DNA of 64,000 bases from Saccharopolyspora dendranthemae (GTDB lineage: Bacteria > Actinomycetota > Actinomycetes > Mycobacteriales > Pseudonocardiaceae), in contig NZ_VIWX01000002.1 of the NCBI RefSeq assembly GCF_007829955.1, positions 372,001 to 436,000 of the forward strand. Direction: 5' to 3'. The translations under genes were made by a program, and so were the position numbers. The notes beneath the pieces are model-generated. The model worked only from the letters and a program-made list of their open reading frames with translations, searched no databases and was not told the origin of the DNA. Of this stretch, positions 1 through 7,723 are shown piece after piece (the stretch's first letter is position 1; every line of letters begins with the position of its first letter).

Positions 1-309
1 GCAGCGCGCGGCGATCGCCTGCAACGCGCCGAACTGGTACAGGCAGATTCGCGCGGCGTCGTCCGGACTCAGCGTCATGGCACGCCTTCCGAAGCCCGCG
101 AGGTCGGGAAAGCCGGGGTGTGCCCCGACCGCGGTCCCGCCATCGCGCGCCAGTTCGACGGAGCGGTTCATGGTCGCCGGATCGCCGGCGTGCCAGCCGC
201 AGGCGATGTTCACGGATGTCACGAGCGGGATGAGGCGAGCGTCGTCGCCGAGCTTCCACCGCCCGAAGCTCTCCCCGGCATCGGCGTTGAGGTCCACGAG
301 AGTGCGCAA
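1..309 (-). CDS. pxpA: 5-oxoprolinase subunit A (LamB/YcsF family), N-terminal part, cut by window edge
   Basis: Only the first 103 codons lie in the window; the gene runs off the left edge. The translation opens [20 protein letters not shown] and contains [11 protein letters not shown] and [15 protein letters not shown], the typical N-terminal metal-binding/active-site blocks of the LamB/YcsF (PxpA) family. The start is TTG at 309, chosen because a strong GGAGGT lies at 316-321 on the minus strand. PxpA acts with PxpB and PxpC in ATP-dependent opening of 5-oxoproline to glutamate. Here it is divergent from pxpB/pxpC, with about 170 bp between the two starts. Confidence 0.85.
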   Translation of the reverse strand, partial: MRTLVDLNADAGESFGRWKLGDDARLIPLVTSVNIACGWHAGDPATMNRSVELARDGGTAVGAHPGFPDLAGFGRRAMTLSPDDAARICLYQFGALQAIAARC

Positions 310-478
310 GGGTTTACCTCCAGATCGGGCGCCCACCTTAGTTTCCGGTGATTGCGCACGCAGATCAATCAGCCTATCCTCTCACTCGAAGGTGGTCGAT
401 TGGTGACCGACGCGCTGCGTCGAGCCGTACCGCGGCGCATTCTCGACACGCACTCGTCGGGGGATGCGGAGGTGCGCC
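310..478. promoter_or_regulatory. divergent promoter region, pxpA / pxpB
   Basis: This is the gap between the divergent TTG start of pxpA and the GTG start of pxpB. It must hold the promoters for both directions. I see the two ribosome binding sites at its ends (minus-strand GGAGGT at 316-321 and plus-strand GGAGG at 468-472), but no convincing operator. Confidence 0.5.
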
Positions 479-1381
479 GTGACCGTGATGGAGGTTCAAC
501 TGCCACCGGCCCGGTACGAGTTCGGCGGAGATGAATTCATCTTCGTCGAAATCGACCGAGAGATGAGTCTTGAGGCCAATCTCAAGGCCATGGCCATCAC
601 CGGCGCGCTGCGCCGGGAGAACATCGACGGGGTCGTGGACATCTGCCCGTCGAACGCGTCGTACCTGGTACGGCTGGATCCGGATCGCTTGCACCCAGCC
701 GACCTCGTGGAGGAGCTGCGCCGGCTGGAACGCACGGCCGGTGAGCTGCGCAGCGACGACGCCGTCAACACCCGGATCGTCGATGTTCCCGTGCTCTTCG
801 ACGACCCGTGGACGCGGGAGACCTTGATGAGGTTCCGCGACCGGCACCAGGACCCCGAGGTCACCGACCTCGAGTACGCCGCCCGGATCAACGGCTTCGG
901 CAGCGTTGCGGCGCTGATCGATTCGATCACCGCGGCGCCGTTCCTGGTGACCATGCTGGGCTTCGTCCCAGGACTTCCGTTCTGCTACCAGATGGTGCCG
1001 CGCGACCGGCAGATCCAGGTTCCCAAGTACGTGCGTCCGCGTACCGACACCCCCGAGCGGGCTTTCGGCTACGGAGGCGCCTTCTCGGTGGTCTACCCGG
1101 TGCGCGGAGCCGGTGGGTACCAGCTGTTCGGGATCGCTCCGGCGCCGGTCTTCGACCTCGCCCAGCGGCTTCCGGACTTCGCCGACGACATCGCGTTCCC
1201 GCGGCCGAGCGACATCCTGCGCTACCGGTCGATCGATCGCGACGAGTACGACCGGACGCGCGCCGAGGTGGAGGCCGACAGCTTCCGCTACCGGATCCGC
1301 GAGGCGCAGCTGGTGCCCGCGGAGCTGCTCGCCGACGCGGACGCGGTCAACGGCCGGTTGTTGGAGGTGCTCTACAGATGA
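479..1381 (+). CDS. pxpB: 5-oxoprolinase subunit B / KipI-like (AHS1 domain)
   Basis: The 300-residue protein belongs to the allophanate-hydrolase-subunit-1 (KipI/PxpB) family. The central block TMLGFVPGLPFCYQM, followed by PKYVRPRTDTPERAFGYGG, matches the conserved cyclophilin-like core of the family. I prefer the GTG at 479 over the ATG at 464 because GGAGG at 468-472 lies 6 nt upstream of it. The stop overlaps the next start (ATGA at 1378-1381), so pxpB and pxpC are translationally coupled. PxpB probably forms the ATP-dependent 5-oxoprolinase core with PxpC. It is longer than typical Bacillus KipI (about 240 residues), with extra N- and C-terminal stretches. Confidence 0.85.
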   Translation: MTVMEVQLPPARYEFGGDEFIFVEIDREMSLEANLKAMAITGALRRENIDGVVDICPSNASYLVRLDPDRLHPADLVEELRRLERTAGELRSDDAVNTRIVDVPVLFDDPWTRETLMRFRDRHQDPEVTDLEYAARINGFGSVAALIDSITAAPFLVTMLGFVPGLPFCYQMVPRDRQIQVPKYVRPRTDTPERAFGYGGAFSVVYPVRGAGGYQLFGIAPAPVFDLAQRLPDFADDIAFPRPSDILRYRSIDRDEYDRTRAEVEADSFRYRIREAQLVPAELLADADAVNGRLLEVLYR

Positions 1382-2358
1382 GTTCTCTGATCGTGTGCAC
1401 GAGCGGCCTGTCCACGACCGTGCAGGACTCGGGCCGGGACGGCCAGTACGCCATCGGCATGCCGCCGTCGGGGGCGATGGACCAGTACTCCTACGCGGTG
1501 GCGAACATGCTGGTCGGCAACCCGGATGGCGCCGCGGTGCTGGAGGCCACCTACATCGGTCCCGAGCTGGAGTTCACCGACTCCCGCAGCGTCGCCGTGA
1601 CCGGCGCCGACACCGTCGTGACGGTCAACGGCGAACCGGCCGCCCCCTGGCGAACGCTCCGGATGTCGTCCGGTGACGTGCTGGCGGTGAAGCAGTTGCG
1701 GGCGGGCGCCCGGCCCTACATCGCGATCAGCGGTGGCGTGAACGTGCCGCTCTACCTGGGGTCGCGGTCGACCTACATGCTCACCGGCATCGGTGGTTTC
1801 GAGGGGCGCGCGCTGGTCGACGGCGACCTGCTCCAGCTGGGCGAGGCCGGGCCCGCACCGGCTCCCGGAACCGAGATCCCCTCGGCACTCCTGCCCGAGT
1901 TCCCGGAGGCGACCGTGCTCCGGGTCGTGGTCGGGCTCTGCGCGTACCGGCTGACCGAACGCGGGCTCGAGTCCTTCCTGAACACGGAGTGGAAGGTGAC
2001 CAAGGACGCCAACCGGGTGGGCTACCGGTTGCGCGGCGGATCGCTGGAGTTCGTGGAGCGGGAGCAGCCGTTCGGGGCAGGCAGCGACCAGGCCAACGTC
2101 GTCGACCTCGGTTACCCGATCGGGTCGATCCAGGTCCCGGGCGGCGACGAGCCGATCGTGCTGCTCAACGACGCGGTGACGGGTGGCGGGTACGCCACGA
2201 TCGGGACGGTGATCTCGGTCGACCGGGATCGCATGGCACAGGCAAGGACCGGGAGCAAGGTGCAGTTCGAGCAGGTGGACATCGATGGAGCGGTGGCGGC
2301 TCGGACGGAAAGGCGTGCACGTCTGGAGAAGGCGCGAGCGGCGGTGACGAACGCCTAG
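1378..2358 (+). CDS. pxpC: 5-oxoprolinase subunit C / KipA-like (AHS2 domain)
   Basis: The 326-residue protein is an AHS2-domain (KipA/PxpC, biotin-dependent-carboxyltransferase-like) protein. The opening VQDSGRDGQYAIGMPPSGAM and the later YIAISGGVNVPLYLGSRSTY are family signatures. It overlaps pxpB by 4 nt and is followed 21 bp later by the biotinyl-domain gene. It acts with PxpB and PxpA on 5-oxoproline. Urea-carboxylase-type proteins fuse the same AHS1/AHS2 modules to biotin carboxylase, and here the biotin carboxylase is encoded next door as separate subunits. Confidence 0.85.
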   Translation: MSSLIVCTSGLSTTVQDSGRDGQYAIGMPPSGAMDQYSYAVANMLVGNPDGAAVLEATYIGPELEFTDSRSVAVTGADTVVTVNGEPAAPWRTLRMSSGDVLAVKQLRAGARPYIAISGGVNVPLYLGSRSTYMLTGIGGFEGRALVDGDLLQLGEAGPAPAPGTEIPSALLPEFPEATVLRVVVGLCAYRLTERGLESFLNTEWKVTKDANRVGYRLRGGSLEFVEREQPFGAGSDQANVVDLGYPIGSIQVPGGDEPIVLLNDAVTGGGYATIGTVISVDRDRMAQARTGSKVQFEQVDIDGAVAARTERRARLEKARAAVTNA

Positions 2359-2379
2359 AGGCGGCGGAGGGGGAGATCG

Positions 2380-2619
2380 ATGTCCACAGTGGAAGCGCAG
2401 ATGCCCGGGGTGTTCTACCGGCGCCCATCACCCGAAGCGGACCCGTACATCGAACCGGGGAGCGTGGTGCGACCCGGTCAGACCATCGGGCTCATCGAGG
2501 TGATGAAGACCTTCAACGAGATCAAGGCCGAGCGAGACTGCCGTGTCAGCAAGATCCTTCTCGACGACGGCGACGAGGTGGACATCGGCCAGACGATGTT
2601 CGAGGTCGATGACGTATGA
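2380..2619 (+). CDS. biotinyl (BCCP-like) carrier domain protein
   Basis: This 79-residue protein is a stand-alone biotinyl domain. The motif IGLIEVMKTFNEI carries the biotin-accepting lysine in the canonical E-V-M-K setting. It lacks the long flexible N-terminal region of AccB (about 150 residues in E. coli), so it is a minimal carrier. It lies 21 bp after pxpC and overlaps the biotin carboxylase gene by 4 nt (ATGA). Together with the neighbouring AHS1/AHS2 and biotin carboxylase proteins it suggests a biotin-dependent step linked to the 5-oxoprolinase or a related amide substrate. Confidence 0.85.
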   Translation: MSTVEAQMPGVFYRRPSPEADPYIEPGSVVRPGQTIGLIEVMKTFNEIKAERDCRVSKILLDDGDEVDIGQTMFEVDDV

Positions 2620-3965
2620 GCGGCCTGCGGCGAGTCATGGTGGCCAACCGGGGTGAGATCGCGGTCCGGATCATCCGGGCGTGCCACGTGGCGGGTGTCG
2701 AAGCGGTGGCGGTGTACTCCGACGCCGACGAGCACTCGAAGTGGGTCCGGATGGCTGATGAGGCGGTGCACATCGGCCGCTCCGCAGCCCAGAAGTCGTA
2801 CCTGGACCCGGACGCGCTGCTGAAGGCGGCGCGAGCCACCGAGGTGGACGCCGTGCACCCGGGCTACGGCTTCCTGGCCGAGAGCGGGGCGTTCGCCAAG
2901 GCGATCGAGGAGGCGGGTCTGGTGTTCATCGGCCCGCGCCCCTCGGTCCTGGAGCAGATGGGCGACAAGGCGGCCGCGCGCAGCGCCGCTGCCTCCGCCG
3001 GCGTGCCGGTGGTCCCCGGAACCGATCCGATCGCCGATCCCGAGGACGTGGGCAAGATGGCCGCGGAAATCGGATTCCCGTTGCTGCTCAAGGCGGCCGC
3101 GGGCGGCGGAGGCCGCGGGATCCGGCCGGTCCACGACCTCGACGAGCTGCTGGACGCGCTCCCCGCCGCGCAGGCGGAGGCGCGCTCGGCGTTCGGCGAC
3201 CCGTCGATCTACCTGGAGCGGGCGGTCGCCCACGCCAGGCACGTGGAGGTGCAGGTCCTCGCCGACGACCACGGCAACGTGGTGCACCTCTTCGAGCGGG
3301 ACTGCTCCGTGCAGCGGCGCAGGCAGAAGCTCATCGAGGAGGCGCCGGCACCGGACCTGCAGGACTCGACCAGGCAGGCCATCACGTCGGCGGCGGTGCG
3401 GCTGGCCGAGCACGTCGGCTACCGGGGTGCGGGCACGGTCGAATTCCTCGTCGACGGGGACGGCAACTTCTACTTCATCGAGATGAACGCCCGGGTTCAG
3501 GTCGAGCACCCGATCACCGAGGCGATCACCGGCGTCGACGTCGTCGCGGAGCAGCTGCGCATCGCCGGCGGCGCCGAGCTCTCGATGAGCCAGGACTCGA
3601 TCGAGCTGAAGGGCGCGGCGGTCGAGCTGCGCATCAACGCGGAGGACCCGGAGCGCGGTTTCGCTCCGACTCCCGGCGAGATCACCGAGCTGCGCCTGCC
3701 CGGCGGACCGGGCATCCGCGTGGATACCGGGATCTCGCAGGGTGACCGGATCAGCCCCTTCTACGACTCGCTCATCGCGAAGCTCATCTGCTGGGGCGCG
3801 GATCGCGAGGAGGCGTACGCGAGGGCCCGCCAGGCACTCGCGGAGTTCCACGTCGAGGGCGTGTCCAGCACGGCAGGGCTGCACCGGGAGCTCACCAGCG
3901 CCGAGGACCTCATGGCGGGCCCGGTGCACACCATGTGGCTGGAGCAGCACCTCGGCGGGCGCTGA
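2616..3965 (+). CDS. accC: biotin carboxylase subunit (AccC-like)
   Basis: The 449-residue length and motifs match biotin carboxylase: VMVANRGEIAVRIIRAC at the N terminus, the ATP-grasp glycine loop LLLKAAAGGGGRGIR, FERDCSVQRRRQKLIEEAPA, and the catalytic FIEMNARVQVEHPITE. It would carboxylate biotin on the adjacent 79-residue carrier using ATP and bicarbonate. No carboxyltransferase gene lies beside it except the AHS2 protein. The nearest accD (31456) belongs to the lipid operon. The last gene of the operon, it is followed by a strong hairpin. Confidence 0.9.
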   Translation: MSGLRRVMVANRGEIAVRIIRACHVAGVEAVAVYSDADEHSKWVRMADEAVHIGRSAAQKSYLDPDALLKAARATEVDAVHPGYGFLAESGAFAKAIEEAGLVFIGPRPSVLEQMGDKAAARSAAASAGVPVVPGTDPIADPEDVGKMAAEIGFPLLLKAAAGGGGRGIRPVHDLDELLDALPAAQAEARSAFGDPSIYLERAVAHARHVEVQVLADDHGNVVHLFERDCSVQRRRQKLIEEAPAPDLQDSTRQAITSAAVRLAEHVGYRGAGTVEFLVDGDGNFYFIEMNARVQVEHPITEAITGVDVVAEQLRIAGGAELSMSQDSIELKGAAVELRINAEDPERGFAPTPGEITELRLPGGPGIRVDTGISQGDRISPFYDSLIAKLICWGADREEAYARARQALAEFHVEGVSSTAGLHRELTSAEDLMAGPVHTMWLEQHLGGR

Positions 3966-3975
3966 ACCACTTCCG

Positions 3976-4020
3976 GCGAAGACCGCGGTTCTCGTGCGCA
4001 ACGAGAGCCGCGGTCTTCGC
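3976..4020. terminator. bidirectional hairpin terminator between convergent genes
   Basis: Two 20-nt arms (3976-3995 and 4001-4020) pair with a single G-T mismatch around a 5-nt loop (GCGCA). It sits between the convergent stops of the biotin carboxylase gene (3965) and the minus-strand hydrolase (4043), as expected for a shared terminator. Confidence 0.85.
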
Positions 4021-4042
4021 GTTCCGCCGAGCCCGGTCCGGT

Positions 4043-4687
4043 CTAGCGGCCGAAGAACTCCAGTGCCGCGGTCTTGAAGGCGCGGCTGGAGACCGCGTTG
4101 AAGTGGTGGCGACGGCCCAGGGAGACGTGCGGAACGCCGAGGGAGCCAGCGAAAGCCGCTGCTTCCGAGGCGATCTCGTCGTAGTCGCCGGAGGCCAGCA
4201 GGACTGGCGCGGGCGGTTCACCGGAGAGCCGTTGGCCCGCCATGCCGGCGATGCACGGGGTGAGGTCCTCGCCGCCGAGGGATTCCTGGACGCGCAGCAT
4301 GGACTCGCGCTCGACCGGGCCGCCGCCGATGCCGCCGAGAGCGAGCGCCCGGACCCGGTCGGGTGCCAACCGCGCCAGCGCCCAGCCGACGACACCGCCC
4401 ATCGAGTAGGTCACGACGTCAACGGCGGGCACCTCCGCCTCGTCGAGGACGGCGAGGACGTCGTGCGCGAGGGCGTCGGGGGAGTAGCCGGTGGCCGCGC
4501 GTTCGCTGCGGCCGTGCCCTCGCAGGTCGGTGACCACGTGGCCGCGCTCGGCCACCGCGCGCAGCCAGCCCGTGCGCTCCCAGGTCTGCTCGGAGTCGGA
4601 GGCGAATCCGTGCAGGAACAGCACCGGCCGGGGGCCAGGGGAGTGGTCGTACCAGAGCTTCGCCCCGGCGTGCTCGATCGCAGGCAT
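4043..4687 (-). CDS. alpha/beta hydrolase, possibly the second half of a split AcoC-type E2
   Basis: The 214-residue alpha/beta-hydrolase shows the oxyanion block VLFLHGFASDS, the nucleophile elbow VTYSMGGVVG and a C-terminal RRHHFNAV that could supply the catalytic histidine. It starts only 4 nt after the stop of the lipoyl-domain gene, at the end of the E1-alpha/E1-beta/lipoyl operon. In AcoC, the E2 of acetoin dehydrogenase, a lipoyl domain is followed by an alpha/beta-hydrolase domain in one chain, so this pair looks like AcoC encoded as two proteins. An unrelated hydrolase or thioesterase remains possible. Confidence 0.75.
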   Translation of the reverse strand: MPAIEHAGAKLWYDHSPGPRPVLFLHGFASDSEQTWERTGWLRAVAERGHVVTDLRGHGRSERAATGYSPDALAHDVLAVLDEAEVPAVDVVTYSMGGVVGWALARLAPDRVRALALGGIGGGPVERESMLRVQESLGGEDLTPCIAGMAGQRLSGEPPAPVLLASGDYDEIASEAAAFAGSLGVPHVSLGRRHHFNAVSSRAFKTAALEFFGR

Positions 4688-4691
4688 CTGC

Positions 4692-5012
4692 TCAGTCCTC
4701 AGGTGGGGTCAGCCGGACGCGGCGCTGCGGCGTGCGCTCCTCGGGAACGGTGCCGACGATGCCGGCGTGGTCCTCGACGGTGAACGTCACGAGCGGTGCG
4801 CCGACCGCGAGTTCCTCGGCCTCGCCGACGTGCAGGCGCGAGATCCGCCCGGTCTGCGGCGAGGGGATCTCCACCGCGGACTTGGTCGTCTCCAGCTCCA
4901 CCAGCGGTGCGTTGCGCTCGACCCAGTCGCCCTCGGCGACGAGCCATTCCAGGATCGTGGCGCTGATCAAGCCCTCGCCGAGGTCCGGTAGCGGGAAGGT
5001 CACGTCAGCCAC
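4692..5012 (-). CDS. stand-alone lipoyl domain protein (E2 N-terminal type)
   Basis: The 106-residue protein consists of one lipoyl domain. FPLPDLGEGLISATILEWL is the typical opening, and ETTKSAVEIPSP carries the lipoyl lysine. A short tail ending RRVRLTPPED follows, with no peripheral-subunit-binding or acyltransferase domain. It overlaps the E1-beta stop by 8 nt. It must either swing between E1 and a separate E2 core, such as the one at 9795-11033, or work with the hydrolase immediately downstream. Confidence 0.85.
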   Translation of the reverse strand: MADVTFPLPDLGEGLISATILEWLVAEGDWVERNAPLVELETTKSAVEIPSPQTGRISRLHVGEAEELAVGAPLVTFTVEDHAGIVGTVPEERTPQRRVRLTPPED

Positions 5013-5994
5013 GGCGGTACTCCAAAGCGGTCTGCACTGCGGTCAGGATCCGGTCAGCGGTGGGGAGGTACTCGTCCTCCAGCGAACCGGACGGGTAGGG
5101 CACGTCGAAACCGGCGACCCGCTGCACCGGTGCGCGCAGGTCGCCGAAGCAGCCTTCGGTGATCAGCGCCGACACCTCGCCGCCCAGGCCCGCGCTCAGC
5201 GGGGCCTCGTGCACGACGACCGCGCGGCGGGTGCGCGAGACGGATTCGCGGAGGCCGTCGACGTCGATCGGCTTGAGCCACCGCAGGTCCAGCACCTCCA
5301 GCTCCACACCGTCCTCCGCCGCGAGTTCCGCGACCTGCTCGCACCGCGAGACCATGGCTCCCCAGGCGACCAGCGTGGCGTGGCGGCCCTGGCGGACGAC
5401 TCGGCTGCGGCCGACCGGGAGCGGCTCGACCGGCTCGGCCGGGTCGAAGTCCTCCCGCTGCCAGTAGCGGGACTTCGGCTCCATGAAGATCACCGGGTCG
5501 GGGTCCGAAATCGCTTGGCGCAGCAGGTGATACCCCTCGGCCGGGCCTGAGGGCGAGACCACCTTGAGTCCGGGGACGTGCGCGAACAGCGATTCCAGGC
5601 TCTCGCCGTGGTGCTCCGGCGCCCGGATGCCGCCGAAGCTGGGCAGCCGCAACGTGATCGGCATTCCCAGCGCGCCCCGGCTGCGGTAGTGCATCCGGGC
5701 GACCTGGTTGACGATCTGGTCGATCGCCGGGTAGCTGAAGCCGTCGAACTGGATCTCCGGCACCGGGCGCCAGCCGGACATCGCCAGGCCCACGGACATG
5801 CCCATGATCGCGGATTCGGCCAGCGGGGTGTCGAAGACGCGGTGCTCGCCGAACTTGTCCTGCAACCCGTCGGTCACGCGGAACACGCCGCCGAGCTTGC
5901 CGACGTCCTCGCCGAAGATCAGCACCCGGTCGTCGTCCTCGCAGGCGTGGCGCAGCGCGGTGTTGAGCGCTTGTTGCAGTGACAGCTCAGGCAT
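5005..5994 (-). CDS. 2-oxoacid (or acetoin) dehydrogenase E1 component, beta subunit
   Basis: The 329-residue E1-beta has VLIFGEDVGKLGGVFRVTDG near residue 25, then DTPLAESAIMGMSVGLAMSG and EIQFDGFSYPAIDQIVNQ, all standard for branched-chain or acetoin E1-beta. The C-terminal swivel domain ends VAGFDVPYPSGSLEDEYLP. Its start overlaps the end of the E1-alpha gene by 8 nt. With E1-alpha it forms the thiamine-diphosphate decarboxylase that passes the acyl group to lipoyl. The substrate cannot be read from sequence alone. Confidence 0.85.
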   Translation of the reverse strand: MPELSLQQALNTALRHACEDDDRVLIFGEDVGKLGGVFRVTDGLQDKFGEHRVFDTPLAESAIMGMSVGLAMSGWRPVPEIQFDGFSYPAIDQIVNQVARMHYRSRGALGMPITLRLPSFGGIRAPEHHGESLESLFAHVPGLKVVSPSGPAEGYHLLRQAISDPDPVIFMEPKSRYWQREDFDPAEPVEPLPVGRSRVVRQGRHATLVAWGAMVSRCEQVAELAAEDGVELEVLDLRWLKPIDVDGLRESVSRTRRAVVVHEAPLSAGLGGEVSALITEGCFGDLRAPVQRVAGFDVPYPSGSLEDEYLPTADRILTAVQTALEYRRG

Positions 5995-6958
5995 CCTGCG
6001 ACTCCTTCCAGGCGCGGTGCTGGTCGAGCAGGGCTGCGGTCGGTTCCCGGTAGACGAAGCTGAACAGCTCGTCGGACGGCGGGCGCTGCATGGCCAGCAG
6101 GCCCTCGGTGGTCCTGCGCACGACCGCCGCCGCGTGCTCCTCGGCGTCGCTGATCTCCTGCGCGGACAGCGATGTCGCGGCCACGTCGATCGGATCGCGT
6201 TCGGCGCGAAGACTTTCCTCCTCGGGGCTGCGGTAGCGGCTCGGATCGTCCGATGTGGAGTGCGGGCCGAGCCGGTAGGTCATCGCTTCGATCACGGTGG
6301 GGCCGTCGCCCGCGCGGCCGCGTTCGAGCGCCGCGCGGGTCGCCTCGAACACCGCGGTGACGTCGTTGCCGTCGACCTGATGCCCCTCGATGCCGTACCC
6401 CGCGGCGCGGGCGGCCACCGACCCGCCCGCGACCTGGTCGGCGGTGGGCAGCGAGATCGCCCAGCCGTTGTTCTGGCAGAAGAACACGACCGGCAGGCGG
6501 TAGACGGCGGCGAAGTTCATGGCTTCGTGCACGTCGCCCTGCGAGCTGGCGCCGTCGCCGAAGTAGGTCAGCGCCGCGCCCCCGGTGCCGTCCAGCTTGG
6601 CGCCCATCGCCCAGCCCACGGCGTGCAGCACCGGCCCGCCGACGACGGCGTTCGGCGGGGCGAGGCGGGCGACGTTCGGGTCGTAGAGGCCGCCGTGCCA
6701 GATGTTGAGGTGCATGGCCATGTAGGCGACGGGATCGACCCCCAGGCCGATCGCGGCGCCCAGCTCGCGGTAGGTGGGGAAGGCGAAGTCGCGGGACTTC
6801 TCCAGCGCAGCCGCGCTGCCCACCTGCGCGGCTTCCTGGCCCCTGGCCGGGGCGTAGGCGGGCAGCACGCCCTGCCGCTGGAGCGCGATCGCCTCCTCGT
6901 CGAGGCGGCGCGTCACCAGCATCAGCCGGAAGAGCTCGCGGAGATCTGCGTCGTCCAT
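5987..6958 (-). CDS. 2-oxoacid (or acetoin) dehydrogenase E1 component, alpha subunit
   Basis: The 323-residue E1-alpha contains the thiamine diphosphate motif, GDGASSQGDVHEAMNFA followed by CQNNGWAIS, and the phosphorylation-loop-like YRLGPHSTSDDPSRYR. It is the first gene of a four-gene minus-strand operon (E1-alpha, E1-beta, lipoyl domain, hydrolase). The 177 bp upstream contain a perfect palindrome (7054-7068). A second E1-alpha paralogue lies at 7724, in a complete operon that includes a full-length E2. Confidence 0.85.
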   Translation of the reverse strand: MDDADLRELFRLMLVTRRLDEEAIALQRQGVLPAYAPARGQEAAQVGSAAALEKSRDFAFPTYRELGAAIGLGVDPVAYMAMHLNIWHGGLYDPNVARLAPPNAVVGGPVLHAVGWAMGAKLDGTGGAALTYFGDGASSQGDVHEAMNFAAVYRLPVVFFCQNNGWAISLPTADQVAGGSVAARAAGYGIEGHQVDGNDVTAVFEATRAALERGRAGDGPTVIEAMTYRLGPHSTSDDPSRYRSPEEESLRAERDPIDVAATSLSAQEISDAEEHAAAVVRRTTEGLLAMQRPPSDELFSFVYREPTAALLDQHRAWKESQDA

Positions 6959-7053
6959 GAACGAAAGGGTGCGCAGCGGGTGCCCGGCCGTGCAACAGTG
7001 CCCATTCGGACTGCTCAGGTTGTCCGCCCTGCCGGTGCCAGCCGGTGGTTAGC

Positions 7054-7068
7054 TGTACAACTTGTACA
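7054..7068. promoter_or_regulatory. perfect palindrome, candidate operator of the E1-alpha operon
   Basis: TGTACAA-C-TTGTACA is a 15-nt perfect palindrome about 95 bp upstream of the E1-alpha start at 6958, in the non-coding gap between that gene and the end of the Lrp gene. Its size suits a dimeric regulator such as a GntR-type protein. Which regulator binds is unknown. Confidence 0.55.
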
Positions 7069-7135
7069 CCGGCCCGGGGCGCGTACTCCGAACGTGAGTA
7101 TCGCCGGGACGGCGCTCCGCGGGTGCTGAACGGGG

Positions 7136-7591
7136 TCACCGCGAGGCGGGGGTCTCCCGGTTGGCGCGGTCTTCGAAGATGAGCCAGGTGCGGGACGACA
7201 GGACGCCGGGGATCTCCTGCAGGCGTTCGAGGACGAGGGCGCGCAGCGCGTCGTTGTCGGCCGCGCGCACGAGCAGCAGGACGTCGAAGTCCGCCGCCAC
7301 CAGTGCCATGTGCCAGACCTCGGGGATCCGGCGGAGGTGCGCGCGGATGTCGCGCCAGGTGTTCTGCCGGATCGACAGCGCCACGTAGGCCGACGTGCCC
7401 ATCCCGATCCGCAGCGGGTCGACGGTGACGGTGAACCCGGTGATCGTCTCGGACTCGGTGAGCCGCTGCACCCGCTTGTAGGCGTTCGCCCGGGAGATGT
7501 TTACCTTCTCGGCCAGGGCGCGGACCGACAGCCGGCTGTCGTGCTCCAGGGCCGCCACGATGCGGCGGTCCACGTCGTCGAAGGTTGCCAA
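7136..7591 (-). CDS. Lrp/AsnC-family regulator (BkdR-like)
   Basis: The 151-residue protein has an N-terminal helix-turn-helix (VRALAEKVNISRANAYKRVQ, residues about 22-41) and a C-terminal RAM ligand-binding domain. The start is TTG at 7591, supported by AGGAGGAG just upstream on the minus strand. It is divergent from the complete branched-chain dehydrogenase operon at 7724, the usual position of an Lrp-type bkd regulator that senses branched-chain amino or 2-oxo acids. A palindrome in the shared intergenic region may be its site. Confidence 0.88.
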   Translation of the reverse strand: MATFDDVDRRIVAALEHDSRLSVRALAEKVNISRANAYKRVQRLTESETITGFTVTVDPLRIGMGTSAYVALSIRQNTWRDIRAHLRRIPEVWHMALVAADFDVLLLVRAADNDALRALVLERLQEIPGVLSSRTWLIFEDRANRETPASR

Positions 7592-7690
7592 ACGTCTCCT
7601 CCTCGCGCCGAGCCTCCGGATCCGGCGAGCCACCTGTCCGCCCGCAGGCGCGAGAACGGCCAGATGTCTTCGATCTCGGCCGAAAACTAC

Positions 7691-7706
7691 CCGACCATTC
7701 GGTCGG
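7691..7706. promoter_or_regulatory. palindromic candidate operator upstream of the E1-alpha/E1-beta/E2 operon
   Basis: CCGACC-ATTC-GGTCGG lies 18 bp before the E1-alpha ATG (7724), in the 132-bp divergent region shared with the Lrp gene. A repressor bound there would block transcription or initiation of the plus-strand operon. The assignment to the Lrp protein is inferred from position. Confidence 0.5.
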
Positions 7707-7723
7707 TTGGAAGACTGCGTGCC

